Of a stretch of DNA of 64,000 nt, positions 1-8,752 are shown in pieces (position 1 is the stretch's first letter; each line of letters begins with the position of its first letter). The stretch lies in assembly GCA_963824475.1 (NCBI GenBank), contig CAWGPR010000005.1:248001-312000 (forward strand), given 5' to 3'. Under the pieces are notes generated by a model that saw only the letters and a program-made list of their open reading frames with translations, ran no database searches and had not been told where the DNA came from. Position numbers and translations under genes: made by a program. Source of the stretch: Roseiarcus sp963824475 (GTDB taxonomy: Bacteria > Pseudomonadota > Alphaproteobacteria > Rhizobiales > Beijerinckiaceae).

Positions 1-101
1 GCGCCGATGTGACGGTTGGAATATCATACTGGAAACAGTAGAAATCGCGCGATCCGCAGCATTTCGCGACAATACGGCTTCGCATTTCCGGGCGTTTCGG
101 C

Positions 102-2273
102 ATGGGTAAGTTCTTCTTCTCGCTGGCCCTTTGGCTGGCGGCTGCCATCGGCATGTGGACGGCGATGGCTTCGCCCTCGCTGTCCGCGGGTCCGCTGGAG
201 ACGTCTGGAGATGACCGTTGGATCGTTTTCGCGAGCCGCCAGGACGTCGATGAAGCGATAGGGTTGGCGAGGCGCTTTGGTTCGGATTTCGGCGAGCCAA
301 CTGTCCTGTCAACGACGAACGGCTGGTACGCCGTCGCCTCGGGCCCCGTAGCCGTTGCGGACGCGGCGGGGCTCAAGAAACGGCTTGCGGACGCCTGGTG
401 GCCCCCCAAGGACACTTTTTTGACCAAGGGGCAGACGTTTATCCAGAAGATGTGGGAACGCCCGCGGTCTCCGATCCTCGCGTCGGCATCGAGCGCGGAA
501 CACCAGCCGCGTGTCGCTTCGGCGGCGGGCCTAGAGGTGAGGGTCGAACCCGCGAACGGACGCTATTTCGTCCGCGTTCGCAACGGCGGCAGGGACGTCG
601 CGTCCGCCGCTTTCAATGATGACGGACCCTACAATGCGACCGACGCATCGATTGTGAGGCTAGATACCTCGTCTCCCTTTCCACAGGTGATCGCGACTCA
701 CTTCACAGGCGGCGCCCACTGCTGCACCGTCATGAGGGTGCTGACGCTCCGCGACGGTCGATGGGAAACCGTGAACTTGGGCGAGTTCGACTCCGGCGGG
801 CCCCAGATCGAGGACCTAAACGGCGACGGCGCGGTTGAGTTGGTCGGCAAGGACGGTAGTTTCGATTACGCCTTCGCGTCCTACGCCGAATCCTATGCGC
901 CGCCGAAGGTCTACCGGCTCATCGGCAGCCGCATCGCCGATGTCTCGCGAGCTCCTGAATTCCGGAGGCCGATCCTGCAAATGCTGCTGGCCAACCAGGG
1001 CCTCGCGACTCCGGACGAATGGCGAGACAACGGGTTCCTGGCGGGCTGGGTCGCGCACAATTTCCTGGTCGGGAACGGGGCCGATGCCTGGCGCAAGATG
1101 CTTGACCTTTATAATCGGAACTCGGATTGGGACCTGTCTGTCTGCACTGTCCCCACGCAGGGCTACGAACCCTGTCCAGAGTACGCGAAGCGACATCGCG
1201 ATTTCCCGACGGCCCTCCGGGAGCACCTCGCCAAGAACGGATACCTCGTCGCCGGAGACGCCGCCGAGCCGGCCCCGGTCGTCGGCATCAGCCCCAGCTT
1301 CGACTGCAACAAGGCCAGGACGCCAAGCGAGATCGAAATCTGTAGGTCGCCCAGGCTGGCCGAGTTGGACAACATCCTCGCTTCGGGCTACGCGTTCATC
1401 AAGAAGAACCAGGGCCGGCCCGCAGCGGACGCGATCGGAATTCCGTATTGGAAAGCGATCGCGCGGTGCGAAGGCGACGAGGCGTGCGTCGCCGGGCGGC
1501 AGTCTGAGGAGATCGTCGCTCTGGGCCGCGCAGGAGCTCCTGTTTCGCTCCCTGCATGGGTCTCCGGCCCGGCAAACGCTTCACAACAGGAACCGCCGCC
1601 TGCTCCGGCTTTGACGCAGGAGCCAGCGCCTGCGTCAAAGCCCGAACACGTAGCGTCATCGGGAACAGGCTTCTTCGTGACGGCGGACGGCGCCGTCCTC
1701 ACGAACTCCCACGTTGTCGAGGACTGCTCAGCCATCCACGTGACGTCTGACCAGGGGGCAACGGCTGTCGCAAAGGTTGTCGCACGCGACGCCCGTAACG
1801 ATTTGGCGCTCCTTCAAACAGGGCTGGCCGCGAGGAAGACCGCCGCCTTCCGGACATCGATCCGCCTCGGGGAGACCGTCGAGGCTTTTGGCTACCCGCT
1901 CACGGAGGTGCTCTCGAAGTCGGGGAACTTCACGCTTGGCAACGTCTCGGCGCTGGTCGGGCTCGGCGAGGACAGCCGATACCTCCAGATTTCGGCGCCG
2001 GTGCAGCCCGGGAACTCCGGCGGCCCCTTGCTCGACCAGAACGGGAATCTCGTCGGCGTCGTGTCCGCCAAGCTGAACGCTCTCAAGCTGATGGTCGCCA
2101 CCAACGGCGACATCCCCCAGAACGTCAACTTTGCCATCAAGTCCTCGATCGTGGCGAGCTTCCTGGAGGCCAACGGCGTTGGCTACGCGACCGGAGCCGC
2201 GGCGCAGCCGATGCAACCGGCGGACCTGGCCGACCAGGCGAAGGGAATCAGCGTCTATGTCGAATGCCAGTAG
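102..2273 (+). CDS. Secreted trypsin-like serine protease with SPOR-like and LprI-like regions
   Basis: The 723-residue protein begins with a signal peptide (about residues 1-33, ending ..SPSLSA). A SPOR-like segment follows (about 45-110), then a middle region with a DLNGDGAVEL calcium-loop-like motif near residue 240. Around 400-435 a Cys-containing block (FDCNKARTPSEIEICRSP) resembles LprI-type lysozyme-inhibitor domains. After a Pro/Ala/Gln linker comes a trypsin-like S1C domain: His in TNSHVVEDC (about 536), Asp in ARNDLALL (about 566) and Ser in GNSGGPLL (about 638). The triad is complete, so it should be an active periplasmic or secreted protease. There is no visible PDZ domain, unlike DegP. 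The protease call is firm; the SPOR and LprI calls are by resemblance. Confidence 0.85.
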   Translation: MGKFFFSLALWLAAAIGMWTAMASPSLSAGPLETSGDDRWIVFASRQDVDEAIGLARRFGSDFGEPTVLSTTNGWYAVASGPVAVADAAGLKKRLADAWWPPKDTFLTKGQTFIQKMWERPRSPILASASSAEHQPRVASAAGLEVRVEPANGRYFVRVRNGGRDVASAAFNDDGPYNATDASIVRLDTSSPFPQVIATHFTGGAHCCTVMRVLTLRDGRWETVNLGEFDSGGPQIEDLNGDGAVELVGKDGSFDYAFASYAESYAPPKVYRLIGSRIADVSRAPEFRRPILQMLLANQGLATPDEWRDNGFLAGWVAHNFLVGNGADAWRKMLDLYNRNSDWDLSVCTVPTQGYEPCPEYAKRHRDFPTALREHLAKNGYLVAGDAAEPAPVVGISPSFDCNKARTPSEIEICRSPRLAELDNILASGYAFIKKNQGRPAADAIGIPYWKAIARCEGDEACVAGRQSEEIVALGRAGAPVSLPAWVSGPANASQQEPPPAPALTQEPAPASKPEHVASSGTGFFVTADGAVLTNSHVVEDCSAIHVTSDQGATAVAKVVARDARNDLALLQTGLAARKTAAFRTSIRLGETVEAFGYPLTEVLSKSGNFTLGNVSALVGLGEDSRYLQISAPVQPGNSGGPLLDQNGNLVGVVSAKLNALKLMVATNGDIPQNVNFAIKSSIVASFLEANGVGYATGAAAQPMQPADLADQAKGISVYVECQ

Positions 2274-2328
2274 GGCCTTACAAGGCCTCGTTCTTGACCC
2301 TTCTATACGAGGTCGCTAATTCCCCGAG

Positions 2329-3222
2329 ATGAACAAGTCACATCAACCTGCTGACAATGGGTCCACGCTCCAGGCGTATGAACGTTGCCTGGAAAAATGG
2401 CGCCGCTGGCTGCGCAACGACCCGCATCAGGCGTTGTGGCCGCAAATCTATTCCATGTTGCTGGCTGACATGACGTTTCGCGCGATTGCGGCTGCGGCGG
2501 ATGCCGATCCGGAGAGCGCGCTGCACAGCCCTATCTTAGTTAGGGCGATTACAACCGGCTACGCGTCCGATCAGGCGCTGAGCGTGCGTCGGCTAACAGA
2601 CATGACCGGCGGAACGATGTCCCTACGCAAACTGGTTGGAGAATTACGCAACAATCTAGGTCTGATGACGCGCGACAACTTCGTCTGTGCGGGCGGTCTC
2701 TCTTACGACGAAAATCTGATGGGGCATTATAGGTTTGACCGGCTGGCGGGTGTGGACGAGGCAGCGCGTCGACGTGACGATCGTATACCTCGGCGGCTCA
2801 TCAATAAGTTGGATAGCTGGCTGGAAACCGAGGAGATCAATAAGGTCAAGGATTGGAGCAACGCGCGCATCGCTCATGCCGTCGACCTCACTGCGCGACA
2901 AGTCGATCCTGCTATGCTGACGCCGACGGCGGAGACTGTCGCTGCGGCGCAGCGACAAATTGTCCGGGCGGCGGAAGCAATCTCGGCCTACCTTCTGGGT
3001 GGGCCGGTGCACGGCGCGATCATTCCGGTGTTTCAATATAGTCAGTTCTATCGCTTCGAGATGATGTTGCATAATCCCGAGGCAATGAAGAAGGCCCACG
3101 AGCGCTGGGGCAAGATGGCTGAAGAACGCGATCAGTGGACGGCGGGCGTCATTGAGGAATTGGTCGCGGCGCCCGAGCCTGGCGCAGGCGCTCTGAGGTC
3201 GACTTTCTCGGGGAAGCGATAA
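2329..3222 (+). CDS. Hypothetical protein, 297 aa
   Basis: I do not recognise this protein. It is soluble and mostly helical in appearance, with no signal peptide or membrane segment. A charged N-terminal part containing LEKWRRWLRNDPHQALW is followed by an Arg/Asp-rich middle and a C-terminal helical part. The ATG lies 55 bp after the protease stop. Its GC content is somewhat lower than that of the genes around it, and it sits next to the phage-like element, so it may be accessory DNA. A HEPN/AbiU2-like abortive-infection role crossed my mind because of the helical layout, but I see no diagnostic motif and do not propose it. Confidence 0.6.
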   Translation: MNKSHQPADNGSTLQAYERCLEKWRRWLRNDPHQALWPQIYSMLLADMTFRAIAAAADADPESALHSPILVRAITTGYASDQALSVRRLTDMTGGTMSLRKLVGELRNNLGLMTRDNFVCAGGLSYDENLMGHYRFDRLAGVDEAARRRDDRIPRRLINKLDSWLETEEINKVKDWSNARIAHAVDLTARQVDPAMLTPTAETVAAAQRQIVRAAEAISAYLLGGPVHGAIIPVFQYSQFYRFEMMLHNPEAMKKAHERWGKMAEERDQWTAGVIEELVAAPEPGAGALRSTFSGKR

Positions 3223-3361
3223 TCCGCTATGCGGAACTGAACGACCGCTTCCCAGACAACCCGACGAGCTGGGCTATGGCCGACATGGGTCGAGTTGCGC
3301 CATTGCCAGCGAGCACTGGAATGGCCGCTATTTGCGCGAAGCGGCCACCCGCCGATTGGGT

Positions 3362-3380
3362 TTTGACCCTAGGGGTCAAA
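3362..3380. terminator. Inverted repeat over the primase stop codon
   Basis: TTTGACC and GGTCAAA arms flank a short CTAGG-containing centre, and the minus-strand primase stop (TAG, 3369-3371) lies inside. It could be a terminator-like hairpin for the minus-strand phage operon or simply a DNA palindrome. There is no long T-run, so termination is inferred only. Confidence 0.35.
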
Positions 3381-5363
3381 CAGGCGGCTTTGGGCGTCGC
3401 TTTCGGCCTGACGTTCGAAGCGCAGGACGGCGATGCGGGCGGCCTCCTTGCCTTTCTCCGTCAACGTCCATTTGTCCCGTTTCTTGACGATTAGGGCCGG
3501 CTTCTCGCCTTTGAGGCGATCAATCGCGCGCTGAACGCGTGAGCGGGCCGCCTCGCCGCCCTTGAACGTCCAGCCCAAACCGATGGCGATCTCGGCCATG
3601 GAGATGTCCGGGAAGGCGAGCAGACGGGCGAGCACGCGATCCTCGTCGTCGCGAGCGCGCTGAGCCTGCCGGTCCTCGTCCGACTGCGAGACGTGCACGG
3701 CGCGGACGGTCGGCAGCGGGCGGCCCTTGGCGTCGACGAGGCTGGGGGTGGTGAACTTGTCGAGCCTGAATATCATCGGCTCAAAGCCGGGGCCGCGGAT
3801 CTTGCCGTGGTGCAGTTCGACCAGCACGTCGTCGTGTTTCCACAATGTTAGATTGCCGTCCATCTCAGCCAGAAAGGCGCCGCCGCCGCGTGGCAGGAGC
3901 TGGGCCGGTTCGAGCACGTGTTTGATCGGATGGCACAGCACCAAGACGCACGGAGCGCCGGGTAGGGTCGTCAGGGCGCGCAACATCCGCGCGTGCTTGC
4001 CCATCTCGGTGTTGGAGATTTCGTCCGCACCGAGGAAATAGGCGGCGGAAGTGTCGACGATCACCAGATCGAGCGCGCCGACCCGGTCGCAATCCTTGCG
4101 CAGCGTCGCCATCATGTCCGCGATGTTGAACACCCCGGGCGCGAAGAACAACCGATCTTGCGCCGGATCGCCGCCGCGCACGGCGTCGGCACCGATCAGC
4201 CGCATGCGCAATTCGTCGGGGTTCTCGCCGACGAAATAGGCGACCTGGCCTTTCTCCGCCCGGTGCGGCCCGAGCATGCCGTTGGCGTCGGTGGAGGCGA
4301 CCAGCTCGGCGATCAGAAGCGCGATGGCGGTCTTGGCGTGGCCGGTCTGGCCGGTCAGCGCATAGACGAAGCGGCGATGGAGGATGCCGTCGACAAGATA
4401 ATCGGGCGGTACGAAACCTTCGAGGAATTGCGTCTTGGACGCGAGCTTGACCGGCTTCGGGGAATCCCGCGCGTCATCGGGCGACCACGCCGGCAGGCGC
4501 TCGGCCAGCTCATAGAGGGCCTCGACCGAGCCGCCGCCGCGATCAAGCCAATCGGACACGTCGCCCTTGGGCGGCATATCAGGCCAGACGGCGCTAAGAT
4601 CGAGCAATCGGACCTTGGCGACGGCGCTGAGCGCCTCAGCGACCTCTGCGGCGTGGTCTTGCCCCGGCAGCTTCGGCCGCCCGTCGGGATGGAACATCAG
4701 CTCGCCGGTCTTCTCATGCCTGCGTTGCGGATCATGGTCGGGAATAATCACCACGTCCGCCCCGGCGAAGAATTCGGTCAACTCCTGGCGCCACTTGCCC
4801 GCCCCGCCGGCGTTGGTGGTCGCCGGGACGCCGAGCGCCGCGAGACGATCGACGTCCTTCTCGCCCTCGACGATGAACACCGCTTTGCCGAGCCCGAGCG
4901 CCTCGGTGAGTTCGGGCAGGCGATAGGGAACCGGCCGCACGCCGCGGGTCGACCAGTCCCAGCCGCCCGGCCGTGTCGAATCCGGTCGGCGCTGACGAAA
5001 ATCCTTAGGCTCAAAGCGCACCACCTCGAACAGAAGCCGCCCGTCCTCGTCCTGATACGGATAGGCCCGGACGATGCGCGGCCGTCCATCGCCGCCATTG
5101 GGCCGCGCGAGCAAGCCGTGATCCTCCAGCCAGCGCATCCGCTCGGCGCCGGTGAGGCCCGTTTCCCGTGAAACAAGATCGAGCGCGCCGCCGCCTTGGC
5201 CCGCCTCGTGGTCGAAAAACGTCCCCTTCTCCCGATCGACGCTGAGCGAGCCGCGCGATCCGTAGCGCAACTCGCTCTTGGTCGACACGCGCGGGTTCGG
5301 GTCGCCGAGCAGGAGACGCGCGAGCGGTTCGATGATGGCGCGCAAGTCCTCGGCGTCGGCCAT
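3369..5363 (-). CDS. Phage-type primase/helicase: TOPRIM plus RecA-like AAA ATPase
   Basis: The N-terminal 70 residues resemble the region before TOPRIM in phage/plasmid primases (DREKGTFFDHEAGQGGGALD). A TOPRIM segment follows at about 145-215, with VFIVEGEKDVDRL and the acidic IIPDHDPQ. The C-terminal half is a RecA/RepA-like ATPase of the AAA_25 kind: Walker A GQTGHAKTA at about 335 and Walker B LVIVDTSAAYF at about 435. The tail looks like a winged helix (ISMAEIAIGLGWTFKGGEAARSRVQRAI would fit one). At 664 residues it is complete. It is the last gene of a minus-strand block of small phage genes, so it probably replicates the element. The fold call is strong; the exact biochemical activity is inferred. 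Confidence 0.85.
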   Translation of the reverse strand: MADAEDLRAIIEPLARLLLGDPNPRVSTKSELRYGSRGSLSVDREKGTFFDHEAGQGGGALDLVSRETGLTGAERMRWLEDHGLLARPNGGDGRPRIVRAYPYQDEDGRLLFEVVRFEPKDFRQRRPDSTRPGGWDWSTRGVRPVPYRLPELTEALGLGKAVFIVEGEKDVDRLAALGVPATTNAGGAGKWRQELTEFFAGADVVIIPDHDPQRRHEKTGELMFHPDGRPKLPGQDHAAEVAEALSAVAKVRLLDLSAVWPDMPPKGDVSDWLDRGGGSVEALYELAERLPAWSPDDARDSPKPVKLASKTQFLEGFVPPDYLVDGILHRRFVYALTGQTGHAKTAIALLIAELVASTDANGMLGPHRAEKGQVAYFVGENPDELRMRLIGADAVRGGDPAQDRLFFAPGVFNIADMMATLRKDCDRVGALDLVIVDTSAAYFLGADEISNTEMGKHARMLRALTTLPGAPCVLVLCHPIKHVLEPAQLLPRGGGAFLAEMDGNLTLWKHDDVLVELHHGKIRGPGFEPMIFRLDKFTTPSLVDAKGRPLPTVRAVHVSQSDEDRQAQRARDDEDRVLARLLAFPDISMAEIAIGLGWTFKGGEAARSRVQRAIDRLKGEKPALIVKKRDKWTLTEKGKEAARIAVLRFERQAESDAQSRLFDP

Positions 5364-5381
5364 GACGATCGGGGCGCCCTT

Positions 5382-5579
5382 CTATTGAGCCACCCGATCG
5401 GCGGCGCGCTGGGCCACAAGCTCGAGGAGGCTCGCGCGCACCGCCGCCATGCAGTCAATCTTGTAATCCATCTCGGCGACCGTCATTCTCCGCGTGCTCA
5501 CCAGCCGGGCGTAAACGTCGCGCCGCTTTTTGATTTCCGCGTTAACTTCCGCGATCTGCGTCTCCAGCGAAAATGGCAC
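5382..5579 (-). CDS. Small coiled protein in phage replication block
   Basis: A 65-residue, mostly helical protein starting MPFSLETQIAEVNAEIKKRRD, with no recognisable domain. Its start overlaps the end of the upstream zinc-finger-like gene by 38 bp, and it ends 18 bp before the primase start, so it fits a compact phage operon. The heptad-like pattern of hydrophobic residues suggests a short coiled coil. It could be an accessory replication protein; the function is unknown. Confidence 0.5.
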   Translation of the reverse strand: MPFSLETQIAEVNAEIKKRRDVYARLVSTRRMTVAEMDYKIDCMAAVRASLLELVAQRAADRVAQ

Positions 5580-5781
5580 GGCGTTCCTCCTCTCGATGCC
5601 CCCGGCAAAAGAATTGCGGCTCGCGCGGCCAACCCTCGCCGAACGGCGCGTTGGCGGCGCCGCAGACGGCGCAAGGATGCGAATAGGGGTCGAAAGCGCC
5701 CCGCGGCGTCGATGCGCGCTGATCCGCGCTGATCGGCGTCGAAGCGCGCTGAGGCGCGAACAGGTCGAACTGGTCGCTCAT
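5542..5781 (-). CDS. Small zinc-ribbon-like phage protein
   Basis: A 79-residue protein with a Cys-x2-Cys pair (HPCAVCGAANAPFG) and a later Cys-x2-His (FFCRGH), a plausible treble-clef or zinc-ribbon site. The N-terminal half contains a short direct repeat (QRASTPISADQRASTP). The ATG overlaps the stop of the upstream methyltransferase-like gene (ATGA, 5778-5781), which supports translational coupling. The role is unknown; small zinc fingers are common in phage early operons. Confidence 0.55.
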   Translation of the reverse strand: MSDQFDLFAPQRASTPISADQRASTPRGAFDPYSHPCAVCGAANAPFGEGWPREPQFFCRGHREEERRAIFAGDADRGS

Positions 5782-6332
5782 GGGCGGCCCTCCGCTTCAC
5801 GCTCGGCGTAGGCGATCCACGGCGCGCGGCGGAGCCGCTCGCGATCCCAGACGAACCAGGCGTGATTGTCGGACGGCCCGCTTAAACCCGGAAACCATTT
5901 GATCCGGTCGAGCAGCACAATCTTGCCGGCGAAGGTCGGATTGTCGCGGAACAGATCAACTCGCGTCTTGCCGGAATCGAAATCGGCCCTCAGCAACATC
6001 GCCACCGTGTCGACATCGAGCGTTAGGGCGTGGCGAATAAACGCGCAGGCCAGCAAGCCGCGGCGGTCGTCGCCATAAGGCGGATTGGTCACGATCGCAT
6101 TGACGTCGGGTTCCGGCGGCGCGACGCGCTTGAGAAAATCATCGGCGGTGGCGATGGCGTGAAAGCCCTCCGCCACCAGCGCTTTCGCCTGGGCGCCATG
6201 GCCGGCCGCCGGCTCCCAGACAGAATAAACACGATGGCGCCTGAGATGCCGAGCGATCGCCGCCGTCACCCAATGCGGTGTCGGATAGTCCTCGTTCGGG
6301 CGGCGGGCGTAGCCGGAGGCGCGCTGGCTCAT
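5778..6332 (-). CDS. Phage DNA methyltransferase-like protein (NPPY motif)
   Basis: Starting at the ATG at 6332 the protein has 184 residues. YSVWEPAAGHGAQAKALVAEGF fits an SAM-binding motif I, followed by an acidic ATADDF and then VTNPPYGD, the catalytic motif of N6-adenine/N4-cytosine amino-methyltransferases. I chose 6332 because the upstream nuclease gene ends at 6329 (ATGA overlap); the frame is open further upstream but that part is antisense noise. It lacks an evident target-recognition domain, so it may be a small orphan methyltransferase or an inactive relative. Its place beside a nuclease and a primase is typical of phage early regions. Confidence 0.7.
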   Translation of the reverse strand: MSQRASGYARRPNEDYPTPHWVTAAIARHLRRHRVYSVWEPAAGHGAQAKALVAEGFHAIATADDFLKRVAPPEPDVNAIVTNPPYGDDRRGLLACAFIRHALTLDVDTVAMLLRADFDSGKTRVDLFRDNPTFAGKIVLLDRIKWFPGLSGPSDNHAWFVWDRERLRRAPWIAYAEREAEGRP

Positions 6333-6742
6333 GCGCGGATCGCCGATCGGACGGCGCCCCAGCGCTTCAGGATGGCGAGCGCGACGTCGAAATTGTCGGT
6401 CCACTCGAACGGATAGCCGTGCGCCAAGCAGAAATTGGCAAAATCTTCCTGATCTTCGGACAGCCTCTCGCCGCGCCGCTTGAGTTCGAGGAAATGCGCG
6501 ATCGCCCCAGGCGACAGCAAAACGAGGTCCGCCCAACCGCGATTGAGCCCCATCCGTTGCAGGCGCGCGACGGTGACCTTGTTGCGCAGTTCGCCTGCCG
6601 GGAAATGGCTAAATCGCCAACCTGGCGACAACCAGCGGCGCAGAACGTCGGCGACCAAAATTTGCAGATGGAACTCGGGCGCCGGCGGCGGCTTGCGCAC
6701 CCGGCGGGTGAACAGATCGTGCTGACCCGCCGCCGCGCGCAC
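6329..6742 (-). CDS. VRR-NUC domain nuclease
   Basis: A 137-residue single-domain protein matching the VRR-NUC family of PD-(D/E)xK nucleases. LNRGWADLVLLSP supplies the catalytic Asp, HFLELKRRGERLSEDQ supplies the E-x-K pair and the conserved following helix, and FANFCLAHGYPFEWTDNFD completes the fold. VRR-NUC proteins of phages are short stand-alone proteins like this one and act as structure-specific or nicking nucleases in replication or recombination. It ends in an ATGA overlap with the methyltransferase-like gene and starts 3 bp after the HTH gene stop, so the four genes form one operon. Confidence 0.85.
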   Translation of the reverse strand: MRAAAGQHDLFTRRVRKPPPAPEFHLQILVADVLRRWLSPGWRFSHFPAGELRNKVTVARLQRMGLNRGWADLVLLSPGAIAHFLELKRRGERLSEDQEDFANFCLAHGYPFEWTDNFDVALAILKRWGAVRSAIRA

Positions 6743-6745
6743 CGG

Positions 6746-7012
6746 CTAGGCCGCCGCGATTGTCGCGTCGGTTTTCGCGCGGCGCGGCTTGCGATGCGCC
6801 CTCGGCCCCATGTCCCACAGCCAATCAGGCGCCTCAAGCTCCAACGCCTGCAACGCCTTCCACATGATGACGTAGGTGTTGGAGGGGAAATGATCGAGCC
6901 CGTGCCAATTGCTGACCGCAGAGGGCAGGCGCCCGGTCAGCGCGGCGACCGCGGCGGTGCCGCCCAACGCTTCGATGACTTGAGTGGTGGAGGTGAACGC
7001 CCGTTTCGACAT
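6746..7012 (-). CDS. Cro/YdaS-like HTH regulator
   Basis: An 88-residue protein whose first 60 residues form a small helix-turn-helix domain (STTQVIEALGGTAAVAALTG, then SAVSNWHGLDHFPSNTYVIM), as in phage Cro/YdaS-type proteins that open the lytic operon. A basic tail (HRKPRRAKT) follows. It is the first gene of the minus-strand early operon and diverges from a second HTH gene at 7118, with a palindromic operator between them. This is the classic arrangement of a phage genetic switch. Confidence 0.75.
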   Translation of the reverse strand: MSKRAFTSTTQVIEALGGTAAVAALTGRLPSAVSNWHGLDHFPSNTYVIMWKALQALELEAPDWLWDMGPRAHRKPRRAKTDATIAAA

Positions 7013-7053
7013 GCGAAGCTTTCGCGCGGCGATCCCCCGGGCGTCGATTTCAT

Positions 7054-7066
7054 ATCAAAATTTGAT
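7054..7066. promoter_or_regulatory. Palindromic operator between divergent HTH genes
   Basis: ATCAAAATTTGAT is a 13-bp palindrome around a central A in an AT-rich patch between the minus-strand Cro-like gene (starts 7012) and the plus-strand repressor-like gene (starts 7118). A related half-site, TTCAAAT, lies a little further on. The position and symmetry suit a phage repressor/Cro operator; binding is inferred. Confidence 0.5.
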
Positions 7067-7117
7067 CGTGTCAAGGTTCAAATTGCCTAAGGATGCACGT
7101 TCAGATTATTACGCGCT

Positions 7118-7471
7118 ATGATGGCCGGGTTTCAACTCGCGATTCCAGGGGGATCAAGAAAATTGCAAGCGCCAAATTCGGACGCCGCCCGCGCTGATCG
7201 AATGCGCCGCCTCAGACAGCTTTACGGGCCCACGCAAGTCGCGTTTTGCCGCCGCTACGGCTTTTCGCTTTCGCAATGGGCCAACTTCGAAGCGGGAAAG
7301 CCGGTCGGCCACAAGGCCGGCATGCAATTGGTCGCATCAATCCCCGACTTGTCGCTCGATTGGATTTATTTGGGGTCGATCTCTGGGCTGTCGATCGGTA
7401 TGGCGCGCAAACTCGGCGAACTGCCGCCTGACGACGGAAAGGTCAACGATTTGAGCCCTCGCCGTTCGTGA
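7118..7471 (+). CDS. CI-like HTH repressor
   Basis: A 117-residue protein with a central XRE-type helix-turn-helix (RADRMRRLRQLYG, then QVAFCRRYGFSLSQWANFEAG) followed by LSLDWIYLG, a sequence typical of phage CI-like regulators just after the HTH. There is no C-terminal peptidase domain, so it is a short repressor. It diverges from the Cro-like gene across a palindrome, so it probably keeps the element silent. Its 3' end overlaps the convergent gene below by about 105 bp. Confidence 0.7.
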   Translation: MMAGFQLAIPGGSRKLQAPNSDAARADRMRRLRQLYGPTQVAFCRRYGFSLSQWANFEAGKPVGHKAGMQLVASIPDLSLDWIYLGSISGLSIGMARKLGELPPDDGKVNDLSPRRS

Positions 7472-7791
7472 ACGACCGCCGGCAACAAGTCCGCGTCATC
7501 GCAATGTCGCAGGAAAACCTCAACGATCCCGATCGCCTCGACCTTGTTCGTTTCGGGCAATAAACCGAGAAGCGCGTGCGCTTGGGTGCGCCCATTATTG
7601 GGGCGCGGCAGCGCCAGACCCTCCAAAAGGCCGGGCGACGTCAACCCCTCGTCGGCGCAAAAGCGCAGAAAGACGTTAACGATCTCGGCCGCCTCCTCCT
7701 TGTTTATCGGCAAGTGACTGAACAGCACACCGGCCTGAAAATGCCGCTGATAGATGCGCATTTCCGCCTCGACGCGTTCGCTCACCTTCAT
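7366..7791 (-). CDS. Hypothetical protein, 141 aa, convergent with repressor
   Basis: The N-terminal 100 residues look real: two similar segments, NKEEAAEIVNVFLRFCADEGL and NKVEAIGIVEVFLRHCDDADLL, repeat the same helical pattern about 55 residues apart, suggesting an internal duplication. The C-terminal 35 residues overlap the opposing repressor gene, which is unusual, so either gene may end earlier than shown. The function is unknown. The internal repeat makes it unlikely to be chance. Confidence 0.5.
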   Translation of the reverse strand: MKVSERVEAEMRIYQRHFQAGVLFSHLPINKEEAAEIVNVFLRFCADEGLTSPGLLEGLALPRPNNGRTQAHALLGLLPETNKVEAIGIVEVFLRHCDDADLLPAVVHERRGLKSLTFPSSGGSSPSLRAIPIDSPEIDPK

Positions 7792-8127
7792 TGTCGAACT
7801 CCTTGACCGATTTTGCCTGCGTCCCCTCTCTCACAGCTTCATGAGTTCCGCGGGTGTTGTCCCGTGCGGCCTTCACATTGCCGTCATTTTTTATGAACTG
7901 CAAGCGCGCGAATGAGCATTCAAAGATCGTGTGAACACGATGAAGTGATCGCCGCGCGACCCAAAGATTTTTTTGAACTGTGATCTTGCCAATTCAAATA
8001 ATATGGAGCAACTTTGTGGGCCGGCCGCCGCCGGCCATGCCGGCCATGATGCCAGTGAACGATTGCCGACGGCGGCCCGACCAACACGCGCGAGACTTTG
8101 GGCGCGGGTTCGAACGAGGCGCAAGGG
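7792..8127. other. Phage intergenic region
   Basis: No convincing gene is visible. It has AT-rich patches (around 7880-7995, with runs of T), probably promoters for the plus-strand recombination operon that starts at 8128. It also contains the small palindrome GTGAACACGATGAAGTGATC-like area near 7931, too weak to call. A long minus-strand frame across it is antisense to the next gene. Confidence 0.4.
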
Positions 8128-8736
8128 ATGGAAACCGCAACCGTCGCCTTCGATCGCAGCGAGGCCCGCGCCCTTTTCCGCGAGTACAAAAAGCACCTGC
8201 ACTGGTCGGCGCCGATCGACCACGAAATTCGGCGCACCTACCAATTCATCGCGCAGGGCCGCGTCATTATCCGCGCGCTCGAATCGGTCAAGGCCGCCGG
8301 CCTCAACACCGAGGGCGAGGGCGTCGGCTTCCCCAAGCTCGCTTTGTGCCGCGCCGACGCGGTGAGCTGCGTTTGCACCATGGGCTTTCGCGGCTCTTGC
8401 ACCATGACGCCCGGCGACGTCCGCCCGCGCTTTCGCTGGCGCGACGGTGCGCAGCTCAACTGGCGCAATGTCATGACCTGGCCGGACGGGACGTTCGCGA
8501 TCAATCGGAACGTGCGCTCCTCGCGCGCCGTCGCCCTTGTCCCGACGCCGCCCTTGCATCTTCGTCCTCGGCGCGGCCTGGCGAACTACGCCATTCTGTG
8601 GGAGGCGGAGTGGTCCAAGGCGCCGCCCGACGATCCCATGCTTCTGCGACGCATCGGTCGAGGCGACTTGTGGCTGGTCGTCGCCAGTTGGAATCTCACC
8701 GCCGTCGAACGCGCCGCGCTCACCACCCGGGTCTAA
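8128..8736 (+). CDS. Hypothetical phage protein, 202 aa
   Basis: First gene of a tightly packed plus-strand operon. The ATG at 8128 is preferred over one 30 bp upstream because GCAAGGG lies just before it. The protein is Arg/Trp-rich with a Cys cluster in the middle (LCRADAVSCVCTMGFRGSC), which could bind metal. I do not recognise it. Its place ahead of YqaJ-type recombination genes suggests an early phage function. Confidence 0.6.
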   Translation: METATVAFDRSEARALFREYKKHLHWSAPIDHEIRRTYQFIAQGRVIIRALESVKAAGLNTEGEGVGFPKLALCRADAVSCVCTMGFRGSCTMTPGDVRPRFRWRDGAQLNWRNVMTWPDGTFAINRNVRSSRAVALVPTPPLHLRPRRGLANYAILWEAEWSKAPPDDPMLLRRIGRGDLWLVVASWNLTAVERAALTTRV

Positions 8737-8752
8737 GGGGAGGCTTGCGGCC

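Noticed and set aside
3993..5171. 392-codon plus-strand frame
   Set aside because: Antisense of the primase/helicase gene, which has clear motifs; long antisense frames are common at this GC content.
7676..7903. 75-codon minus-strand frame in the phage switch region
   Set aside because: Overlaps a better candidate (7366-7791) by over 100 bp and has no supporting features.
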